A stretch of DNA of 64,000 nucleotides from Auanema rhodensis (lineage: Eukaryota; Nematoda; Chromadorea; Rhabditida; Rhabditidae), in assembly GCA_964057225.1 (NCBI GenBank), contig OZ059899.1:1736001-1800000 (forward strand). The letters are read 5' to 3'. A program made the translations under genes and the position numbers. The notes under the pieces are model-generated. The model was not told the DNA's origin and did not search any database. It saw only the letters and a program-made list of their open reading frames with translations. Every line of letters starts with the position of its first letter. The first letter of the stretch is position 1. This document shows positions 51,597 through 63,595 of the stretch, in pieces.

Positions 51597-54500
51597 TCTT
51601 CAGGGTGAAAATCGAGGATATAAGTGTGAACTTATATCAGTTGATATCTCGGTGCATTTTTAAGCTAGCGCAAATCTGATAACACAGATCGACGCAGCTT
51701 AAAAATCCGCATCGAATGCACTATACTACATTGAGAAACGCTTAATACAAAAATTAGTTATGATCGTTTGAAAAATGATGCATTAGTGTATGTTGAGTTT
51801 CCATGTACACTCAACATTGCTTCCAAAAACATTTTGACAAAAATTTTTTCGAAAAATTTCAAAATAATTTAGCAAAAAGTAGATGTTTTTAGATTCCATT
51901 TTTCAAGGCAAAGACGATGGACAATGTTATTCAACGAAAAAATTAATTCTTCAGAGTGAAAATCGAGGATATAAGTGTGAACTTATATCAGTTGATATCT
52001 CGGTGCATTTTTAAGCTAGCGCAAATCTGATAACACAGATCGACGCAACTTAAAAATCCGCATCGAATGCACTATACTAAATTGAGAAACGCTTGATACA
52101 AAAATTAGTTATGATCGTTTGAAAAATGATGCATTAGTGTATGTTGAGTTTCCATGTACACTCAACATTGCTTCCAAAAACATTTTGACAAAAATTTTTT
52201 CGAAAAATTTCAAAATAATTTAGCAAAAAGTAGATGTTTTTAGATTCCATTTTTCAAGGCAAAGACGATGGACAATGTTATTCAACGAAAAAAATAATTC
52301 TTCAGGGTGAAAATCGAGGATATATGTGTGAACTTATATCAGTTGATATCTCGGTGCATTTTTAAGCTAGCGCAAATCTGATAACACAGATCGACGCAGC
52401 TTAAAAATCCGCATCGAATGCACTATACTACATTGAGAAACGCTTGATACAAAAATTAGTTATGATCGTTTGAAAAATGATGCATTAGTGTATGTTGAGT
52501 TTCCATGTACACTCAACATTGCTTCCAAAAACATTTTGACAAAAATTTTTTCGAAAAATTTCAAAATAATTTAGCAAAAAGTAGATGTTTTTAAATTCTT
52601 TTTTTCAAGGCAAAGACGATGGACAATGTTATTCAACGAAAAAAATAATTCTTCAGGGTGAAAATCGAGGATATAAGTGTGAACTTATATCAGTTGATAT
52701 CTCGGTGCATTTTTAAGCTAGCGCAAATCTGATAACACAGATCGACGCAGCTTAAAAATCCGCATCGAATGCACTATACTAAATTGAGAAACGCTTGATA
52801 CAAAAATTAGTTATGATCGTTTGAAAAATGATGCATTAGTGTATGTTGAGTTTCCATGTACACTCAACATTGCTTCCAAAAACATTTTGACAAAAATTTT
52901 TTCGAAAAATTTCAAAATAATTTAGCAAAAAGTAGATGTTTTTAAATTCTTTTTTTCAAGGCAAAGACGATGGACAATGTTATTCAACGAAAAAAATAAT
53001 TCTTCAGGGTGAAAATCGAGGATATAAGTGTGAACTTATATCAGTTGATATCTCGGTGCATTTTTAAGCTAGCGCAAATCTGATAACACAGATCGACGCA
53101 GCTTAAAAATCCGCATCGAATGCACTATACTAAATTGAGAAACGCTTGATACAAAAATTAGTTATGATCGTTTGAAAAATGATGCATTAGTGTATGTTGA
53201 GTTTCCATGTACACTCAACATTGCTTCCAAAAACATTTTGACAAAAATTTTTTCGAAAAATTTCAAAATAATTTAGCAAAAAGTAGATGTTTTTAGATTC
53301 CATTTTTCAAGGCAAAGACGATGGACAATGTTATTCAACGAAAAAAATAATTCTTCAGGGTGAAAATCGAGGATATATGTGTGAACTTATATCAGTTGAT
53401 ATCTCGGTGCATTTTTAAGCTAGCGCAAATCTGATAACACAGATCGACGCAGCTTAAAAATCCGCATCGAATGCACTATACTACATTGAGAAACGCTTGA
53501 TACAAAAATTAGTTATGATCGTTTGAAAAATGATGCATTAGTGTATGTTGAGTTTCCATGTACACTCAACATTGCTTCCAAAAACATTTTGACAAAAATT
53601 TTTTCGAAAAATTTCAAAATAATTTAGCAAAAAGTAGATGTTTTTAAATTCTTTTTTTCAAGGCAAAGACGATGGACAATGTTATTCAACGAAAAAAATA
53701 ATTCTTCAGGGTGAAAATCGAGGATATAAGTGTGAACTTATATCAGTTGATATCTCGGTGCATTTTTAAGCTAGCGCAAATCTGATAACACAGATCGACG
53801 CAGCTTAAAAATCCGCATCGAATGCACTATACTACATTGAGAAACGCTTAATACAAAAATTAGTTATGATCGTTTGAAAAATGATGCATTAGTGTATGTT
53901 GAGTTTCCATGTACACTCAACATTGCTTCCAAAAACATTTTGACAAAAATTTTTTTGAAAAATTTCAGAATAATTTAGCAAAAAGTAGATGTTTTTAGAT
54001 TCCATTTTTCAAGGCAAAGACGATAGACAGTGTTATTCAACAAGAAAATTAATTCTTCAGGGTGAAAATCGAGGATATAAGTGTGAACTTATATCAGTTG
54101 ATATCTCGGTGCATTTTTAAGCTAGCGCAAATCTGATAACACAGATCGACGCAGCTTAAAAATCCGCATCGAATGCACTATACTACATTGAGAAAGGCTT
54201 AATACAAAAATTAGTTATGATCGTTTGAAAAATGATGCATTAGTGTATGTTGAGTTTCCATGTACACTCAACATTGCTTCCAAAAACATTTTGACAAAAA
54301 TTTTTTCGAAAAATTTCAAAATAATTTAGCAAAAAGTAGATGTTTTTAGATTCCATTTTTCAAGGCAAAGACGATGGACAATGTTATTCAACGAAAAAAA
54401 TAATTCTTCAGGGTGAAAATCGAGGATATAAGTGTGAACTTATATCAGTTGATATCTCGGTGCATTTTTAAGCTAGCGCAAATCTGATAACACAGATCGA

Positions 54501-54755
54501 CGCAGCTTAAAAATCCGCATCGAATGCACTATACTACATTGAGAAACGCTTAATACAAAAATTAGTTATGATCGTTTGAAAAATGATGCATTAGTGTATG
54601 TTGAGTTTCCATGTACACTCAACATTGCTTCCAAAAACATTTTGACAAAAATTTTTTCGAAAAATTTCAAAATAATTTAGCAAAAAGTAGATGTTTTTAG
54701 ATTCCATTTTTCAAGGCAAAGACGATGGACAATGTTATTCAACGAAAAAATTAAT

Positions 54756-55457
54756 TCTTCAGAGCGAAAATCGAGGATATAAGTGTGAACTTATATCAGT
54801 TGATATCTCGGTGCATTTTTAAGCTAGCGCAAATCTGATAACACAGATCGACGCAACTTAAAAATCCGCATCGAATGCACTATACTACATTGAGAAACGC
54901 TTGATACAAAAATTAGTTATGATCGTTTGAAAAATGATGCATTAGTGTATGTTGAGTTTCCATGTATACTCAACATTGCTTCCAAAAACATTTTGACAAA
55001 AATTTTTTCGAAAAATTTCAAATAAATTTAGCAAAAAGTAGATGTTTTTAGATTCCATTTCTCAAGGCAAAGACGATGGACAATGTTATTCAACGAAAAA
55101 ATTAATTCTTCAGGGTGAAAATTGAGGATATAAGTGTGAATTTATATCAGTTGATATCTCGGTGCATTTTTAAGCTAGCGCAAATCTGATAACACAGATC
55201 GACGCAGCTTAAAAATCCGCATCGAATGCACTATACTAAATTGAGAAACGCTTGATACAAAAATTAGTTATGATCGTTTGAAAAATGATGCATTAGTGTA
55301 TGTTGAGTTTCCATGTACACTCAACATTGCTTCCAAAAACATTTTGACAAAAATTTTTTCGAAAAATTTCAAAATAATTTAGCAAAAAGTAGATGTTTTT
55401 AAATTCTTTTTTTCAAGGCAAAGACGATGGACAATGTTATTCAACGAAAAAAATAAT
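54756..55457 (+). repeat. Left-family Y/X patch inside the right-hand HOR
   Basis: The monomer at 54756 starts S-like (G8A, private T10C, G101A), then ends like Y (A268T/T269A, T306C, A347T). The next one, 55107, starts like X (C17T), gains private C35T, then switches to E/J (C133A, taaattc). So a piece running from about position 219-267 of one monomer to 17-132 of the next keeps the Y-then-X neighbour relation of the left third, more than 25 kb away. Copied at 63180-63595. Confidence 0.75.
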
Positions 55458-58400
55458 TCTTCAGGGTGAAAATCGAGGATATATGTGTGAACTTATATCA
55501 GTTGATATCTCGGTGCATTTTTAAGCTAGCGCAAATCTGATAACACAGATCGACGCAGCTTAAAAATCCGCATCGAATGCACTATACTACATTGAGAAAG
55601 GCTTAATACAAAAATTAGTTATGATCGTTTGAAAAATGATGCATTAGTGTATGTTGAGTTTCCATGTACACTCAACATTGCTTCCAAAAACATTTTGACA
55701 AAAATTTTTTCGAAAAATTTCAAAATAATTTAGCAAAAAGTAGATGTTTTTAGATTCCATTTTTCAAGGCAAAGACGATGGACAATGTTATTCAACGAAA
55801 AAAATAATTCTTCAGGGTGAAAATCGAGGATATAAGTGTGAACTTATATCAGTTGATATCTCGGTGCATTTTTAAGCTAGCGCAAATCTGATAACACAGA
55901 TCGACGCAGCTTAAAAATCCGCATCGAATGCACTATACTACATTGAGAAACGCTTGATACAAAAATTAGTTATGATCGTTTGAAAAATGATGCATTAGTG
56001 TATGTTGAGTTTCCATGTACACTCAGCATTGCTTCCAAAAACATTTTGACAAAAATTTTTTTGAAAAATTTCAGAATAATTTAGCAAAAAGTAGATGTTT
56101 TTAGATTCCATTTTTCAAGGCAAAGACGATGGACAATGTTATTCAACGAAAAAAATAATTCTTCAGGGTGAAAATCGAGGATATAAGTGTGAACTTATAT
56201 CAGTTGATATCTCGGTGCATTTTTAAGCTAGCGCAAATCTGATAACACAGATCGACGCAGCTTAAAAATCCGCATCGAATGCACTATACTACATTGAGAA
56301 AAACTTAATACAAAAATTAGTTATGATCGTTTGAAAAATGATGCATTAGTGTATGTTGAGTTTCCATGTACACTCAACATTGCTTCCAAAAACATTTTGA
56401 CAAAAATTTTTTCGAAAAATTTCAAAATAATTTAGCAAAAAGTAGATGTTTTTAGATTCCATTTTTCAAGGCAAAGACGATGGACAATGTTATTCAACGA
56501 AAAAAATAATTCTTCAGGGTGAAAATCGAGGATATAAGTGTGAACTTATATCAGTTGATATCTCGGTGCATTTTTAAGCTAGCGCAAATCTGATAACACA
56601 GATCGACGCAGCTTAAAAATCCGCATCGAATGCACTATACTACATTGAGAAACGCTTGATACAAAAATTAGTTAAGATCGTTTGAAAAATGATGCATTAG
56701 TGTATGTTGAGTTTCCATGTACACTCAACATTGCTTCCAAAAACATTTTGACAAAAATTTTTTCGAAAAATTTCAAAATAATTTAGCAAAAAGTAGATGT
56801 TTTTAGATTCCATTTTTCAAGGCAAAGACGATGGACAATGTTATTCAACGAAAAAATTAATTCTTCAGAGTGAAAATCGAGGATATAAGTGTGAACTTAT
56901 ATCAGTTGATATCTCGGTACATTTTTAAGCTAGCGCAAATCTGATAACACAGATCGACGCAACTTAAAAATCCGCATCGAATGCACTATACTAAATTGAG
57001 AAACGCTTGATACAAAAATTAGTTATGATCGTTTGAAAAATGATGCATTAGTGTATGTTGAGTTTCCATGTACACTCAGCATTGCTTCCAAAAACATTTT
57101 GACAAAAATTTTTTTGAAAAATTTCAGAATAATTTAGCAAAAAGTAGATGTTTTTAGATTCCATTTTTCAAGGCAAAGACGATGGACAATGTTATTCAAC
57201 GAAAAAAATAATTCTTCAGGGTGAAAATCGAGGATATAAGTGTGAACTTATATCAGTTGATATCTCGGTGCATTTTTAAGCTAGCGCAAATCTGATAACA
57301 CAGATCGACGCAGCTTAAAAATCCGCATCGAATGCACTATACTACATTGAGAAAAACTTAATACAAAAATTAGTTATGATCGTTTGAAAAATGATGCATT
57401 AGTGTATGTTGAGTTTCCATGTACACTCAACATTGCTTCCAAAAACATTTTGACAAAAATTTTTTCGAAAAATTTCAAAATAATTTAGCAAAAAGTAGAT
57501 GTTTTTAGATTCCATTTTTCAAGGCAAAGACGATGGACAATGTTATTCAACGAAAAAAATAATTCTTCAGGGTGAAAATCGAGGATATAAGTGTGAACTT
57601 ATATCAGTTGATATCTCGGTGCATTTTTAAGCTAGCGCAAATCTGATAACACAGATCGACGCAGCTTAAAAATCCGCATCGAATGCACTATACTACATTG
57701 AGAAACGCTTGATACAAAAATTAGTTAAGATCGTTTGAAAAATGATGCATTAGTGTATGTTGAGTTTCCATGTACACTCAACATTGCTTCCAAAAACATT
57801 TTGACAAAAATTTTTTCGAAAAATTTCAAAATAATTTAGCAAAAAGTAGATGTTTTTAGATTCCATTTTTCAAGGCAAAGACGATGGACAATGTTATTCA
57901 ACGAAAAAATTAATTCTTCAGAGTGAAAATCGAGGATATAAGTGTGAACTTATATCAGTTGATATCTCGGTACATTTTTAAGCTAGCGCAAATCTGATAA
58001 CACAGATCGACGCAACTTAAAAATCCGCATCGAATGCACTATACTAAATTGAGAAACGCTTGATACAAAAATTAGTTATGATCGTTTGAAAAATGATGCA
58101 TTAGTGTATGTTGAGTTTCCATGTACACTCAACATTGCTTCCAAAAACATTTTGACAAAAATTTTTTCGAAAAATTTCAAAATAATTTAGCAAAAAGTAG
58201 ATGTTTTTAGATTCCATTTTTCAAGGCAAAGACGATGGACAATGTTATTCAACGAAAAAAATAATTCTTCAGGGTGAAAATCGAGGATATATGTGTGAAC
58301 TTATATCAGTTGATATCTCGGTGCATTTTTAAGCTAGCGCAAATCTGATAACACAGATCGACGCAGCTTAAAAATCCGCATCGAATGCACTATACTACAT

Positions 58401-61400
58401 TGAGAAACGCTTGATACAAAAATTAGTTATGATCGTTTGAAAAATGATGCATTAGTGTATGTTGAGTTTCCATGTACACTCAACATTGCTTCCAAAAACA
58501 TTTTGACAAAAATTTTTTCGAAAAATTTCAAAATAATTTAGCAAAAAGTAGATGTTTTTAAATTCTTTTTTTCAAGGCAAAGACGATGGACAATGTTATT
58601 CAACGAAAAAAATAATTCTTCAGGGTGAAAATCGAGGATATAAGTGTGAACTTATATCAGTTGATATCTCGGTGCATTTTTAAGCTAGCGCAAATCTGAT
58701 AACACAGATCGACGCAGCTTAAAAATCCGCATCGAATGCACTATACTAAATTGAGAAACGCTTGATACAAAAATTAGTTATGATCGTTTGAAAAATGATG
58801 CATTAGTGTATGTTGAGTTTCCATGTACACTCAACATTGCTTCCAAAAACATTTTGACAAAAATTTTTTCGAAAAATTTCAAAATAATTTAGCAAAAAGT
58901 AGATGTTTTTAGATTCCATTTTTCAAGGCAAAGACGATGGACAATGTTATTCAACGAAAAAAATAATTTTTCAGGGTGAAAATCGAGGATATATGTGTGA
59001 ACTTATATCAGTTGATATCTCGGTGCATTTTTAAGCTAGCGCAAATCTGATAACACAGATCGACGCAGCTTAAAAATCCGCATCGAATGCACTATACTAC
59101 ATTGAGAAACGCTTGATACAAAAATTAGTTATGATCGTTTGAAAAATGATGCATTAGTGTATGTTGAGTTTCCATGTACACTCAACATTGCTTCCAAAAA
59201 CATTTTGACAAAAATTTTTTCGAAAAATTTCAAAATAATTTAGCAAAAAGTAGATGTTTTTAAATTCTTTTTTTCAAGGCAAAGACGATGGACAATGTTA
59301 TTCAACGAAAAAAATAATTCTTCAGGGTGAAAATCGAGGATATAAGTGTGAACTTATATCAGTTGATATCTCGGTGCATTTTTAAGCTAGCGCAAATCTG
59401 ATAACACAGATCGACGCAGCTTAAAAATCCGCATCGAATGCACTATACTACATTGAGAAACGCTTAATACAAAAATTAGTTATGATCGTTTGAAAAATGA
59501 TGCATTAGTGTATGTTGAGTTTCCATGTACACTCAACATTGCTTCCAAAAACATTTTGACAAAAATTTTTTTGAAAAATTTCAGAATAATTTAGCAAAAA
59601 GTAGATGTTTTTAGATTCCATTTTTCAAGGCAAAGACGATAGACAGTGTTATTCAACAAGAAAATTAATTCTTCAGGGTGAAAATCGAGGATATAAGTGT
59701 GAACTTATATCAGTTGATATCTCGGTGCATTTTTAAGCTAGCGCAAATCTGATAACACAGATCGACGCAGCTTAAAAATCCGCATCGAATGCACTATACT
59801 ACATTGAGAAAGGCTTAATACAAAAATTAGTTATGATCGTTTGAAAAATGATGCATTAGTGTATGTTGAGTTTCCATGTACACTCAACATTGCTTCCAAA
59901 AACATTTTGACAAAAATTTTTTCGAAAAATTTCAAAATAATTTAGCAAAAAGTAGATGTTTTTAGATTCCATTTTTCAAGGCAAAGACGATGGACAATGT
60001 TATTCAACGAAAAAAATAATTCTTCAGGGTGAAAATCGAGGATATAAGTGTGAACTTATATCAGTTGATATCTCGGTGCATTTTTAAGCTAGCGCAAATC
60101 TGATAACACAGATCGACGCAGCTTAAAAATCCGCATCGAATGCACTATACTACATTGAGAAACGCTTAATACAAAAATTAGTTATGATCGTTTGAAAAAT
60201 GATGCATTAGTGTATGTTGAGTTTCCATGTACACTCAACATTGCTTCCAAAAACATTTTGACAAAAATTTTTTCGAAAAATTTCAAAATAATTTAGCAAA
60301 AAGTAGATGTTTTTAGATTCCATTTTTCAAGGCAAAGACGATGGACAATGTTATTCAACGAAAAAATTAATTCTTCAGAGTGAAAATCGAGGATATAAGT
60401 GTGAACTTATATCAGTTGATATCTCGGTGCATTTTTAAGCTAGCGCAAATCTGATAACACAGATCGACGCAACTTAAAAATCCGCATCGAATGCACTATA
60501 CTAAATTGAGAAACGCTTGATACAAAAATTAGTTATGATCGTTTGAAAAATGATGCATTAGTGTATGTTGAGTTTCCATGTACACTCAACATTGCTTCCA
60601 AAAACATTTTGACAAAAATTTTTTCGAAAAATTTCAAAATAATTTAGCAAAAAGTAGATGTTTTTAGATTCCATTTTTCAAGGCAAAGACGATGGACAAT
60701 GTTATTCAACGAAAAAAATAATTCTTCAGGGTGAAAATCGAGGATATATGTGTGAACTTATATCAGTTGATATCTCGGTGCATTTTTAAGCTAGCGCAAA
60801 TCTGATAACACAGATCGACGCAGCTTAAAAATCCGCATCGAATGCACTATACTACATTGAGAAACGCTTGATACAAAAATTAGTTATGATCGTTTGAAAA
60901 ATGATGCATTAGTGTATGTTGAGTTTCCATGTACACTCAACATTGCTTCCAAAAACATTTTGACAAAAATTTTTTCGAAAAATTTCAAAATAATTTAGCA
61001 AAAAGTAGATGTTTTTAAATTCTTTTTTTCAAGGCAAAGACGATGGACAATGTTATTCAACGAAAAAAATAATTCTTCAGGGTGAAAATCGAGGATATAA
61101 GTGTGAACTTATATCAGTTGATATCTCGGTGCATTTTTAAGCTAGCGCAAATCTGATAACACAGATCGACGCAGCTTAAAAATCCGCATCGAATGCACTA
61201 TACTAAATTGAGAAACGCTTGATACAAAAATTAGTTATGATCGTTTGAAAAATGATGCATTAGTGTATGTTGAGTTTCCATGTACACTCAACATTGCTTC
61301 CAAAAACATTTTGACAAAAATTTTTTCGAAAAATTTCAAAATAATTTAGCAAAAAGTAGATGTTTTTAAATTCTTTTTTTCAAGGCAAAGACGATGGACA

Positions 61401-63595
61401 ATGTTATTCAACGAAAAAAATAATTCTTCAGGGTGAAAATCGAGGATATAAGTGTGAACTTATATCAGTTGATATCTCGGTGCATTTTTAAGCTAGCGCA
61501 AATCTGATAACACAGATCGACGCAGCTTAAAAATCCGCATCGAATGCACTATACTAAATTGAGAAACGCTTGATACAAAAATTAGTTATGATCGTTTGAA
61601 AAATGATGCATTAGTGTATGTTGAGTTTCCATGTACACTCAACATTGCTTCCAAAAACATTTTGACAAAAATTTTTTCGAAAAATTTCAAAATAATTTAG
61701 CAAAAAGTAGATGTTTTTAGATTCCATTTTTCAAGGCAAAGACGATGGACAATGTTATTCAACGAAAAAAATAATTCTTCAGGGTGAAAATCGAGGATAT
61801 ATGTGTGAACTTATATCAGTTGATATCTCGGTGCATTTTTAAGCTAGCGCAAATCTGATAACACAGATCGACGCAGCTTAAAAATCCGCATCGAATGCAC
61901 TATACTACATTGAGAAACGCTTGATACAAAAATTAGTTATGATCGTTTGAAAAATGATGCATTAGTGTATGTTGAGTTTCCATGTACACTCAACATTGCT
62001 TCCAAAAACATTTTGACAAAAATTTTTTCGAAAAATTTCAAAATAATTTAGCAAAAAGTAGATGTTTTTAAATTCTTTTTTTCAAGGCAAAGACGATGGA
62101 CAATGTTATTCAACGAAAAAAATAATTCTTCAGGGTGAAAATCGAGGATATAAGTGTGAACTTATATCAGTTGATATCTCGGTGCATTTTTAAGCTAGCG
62201 CAAATCTGATAACACAGATCGACGCAGCTTAAAAATCCGCATCGAATGCACTATACTACATTGAGAAACGCTTAATACAAAAATTAGTTATGATCGTTTG
62301 AAAAATGATGCATTAGTGTATGTTGAGTTTCCATGTACACTCAACATTGCTTCCAAAAACATTTTGACAAAAATTTTTTTGAAAAATTTCAGAATAATTT
62401 AGCAAAAAGTAGATGTTTTTAGATTCCATTTTTCAAGGCAAAGACGATAGACAGTGTTATTCAACAAGAAAATTAATTCTTCAGGGTGAAAATCGAGGAT
62501 ATAAGTGTGAACTTATATCAGTTGATATCTCGGTGCATTTTTAAGCTAGCGCAAATCTGATAACACAGATCGACGCAGCTTAAAAATCCGCATCGAATGC
62601 ACTATACTACATTGAGAAAGGCTTAATACAAAAATTAGTTATGATCGTTTGAAAAATGATGCATTAGTGTATGTTGAGTTTCCATGTACACTCAACATTG
62701 CTTCCAAAAACATTTTGACAAAAATTTTTTCGAAAAATTTCAAAATAATTTAGCAAAAAGTAGATGTTTTTAGATTCCATTTTTCAAGGCAAAGACGATG
62801 GACAATGTTATTCAACGAAAAAAATAATTCTTCAGGGTGAAAATCGAGGATATAAGTGTGAACTTATATCAGTTGATATCTCGGTGCATTTTTAAGCTAG
62901 CGCAAATCTGATAACACAGATCGACGCAGCTTAAAAATCCGCATCGAATGCACTATACTACATTGAGAAACGCTTAATACAAAAATTAGTTATGATCGTT
63001 TGAAAAATGATGCATTAGTGTATGTTGAGTTTCCATGTACACTCAACATTGCTTCCAAAAACATTTTGACAAAAATTTTTTCGAAAAATTTCAAAATAAT
63101 TTAGCAAAAAGTAGATGTTTTTAGATTCCATTTTTCAAGGCAAAGACGATGGACAATGTTATTCAACGAAAAAATTAATTCTTCAGAGCGAAAATCGAGG
63201 ATATAAGTGTGAACTTATATCAGTTGATATCTCGGTGCATTTTTAAGCTAGCGCAAATCTGATAACACAGATCGACGCAACTTAAAAATCCGCATCGAAT
63301 GCACTATACTACATTGAGAAACGCTTGATACAAAAATTAGTTATGATCGTTTGAAAAATGATGCATTAGTGTATGTTGAGTTTCCATGTATACTCAACAT
63401 TGCTTCCAAAAACATTTTGACAAAAATTTTTTCGAAAAATTTCAAATAAATTTAGCAAAAAGTAGATGTTTTTAGATTCCATTTCTCAAGGCAAAGACGA
63501 TGGACAATGTTATTCAACGAAAAAATTAATTCTTCAGGGTGAAAATTGAGGATATAAGTGTGAATTTATATCAGTTGATATCTCGGTGCATTTTT

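Larger units (their letters stand above)
46718..63595 (+). repeat. 24-monomer HOR: two tandem copies, 8424-bp period
   Basis: Copy A is about 46718-55141 and copy B about 55142-63595. All 24 subtype calls match in order, as do rare marks: atttttcag before 50544 and 58968, agagcg at 54756 and 63180, tgtatactc (C212T) in the same two monomers, and C17T plus C35T at 55107 and 63531. I saw no difference at any diagnostic position. The left limit is set by positions 17 and 35 of the monomers at 46683 and 55107, and the right limit by A66C at 63596. This is the longest and apparently the youngest duplication in the window. It could also be an assembly duplication. Confidence 0.85.
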
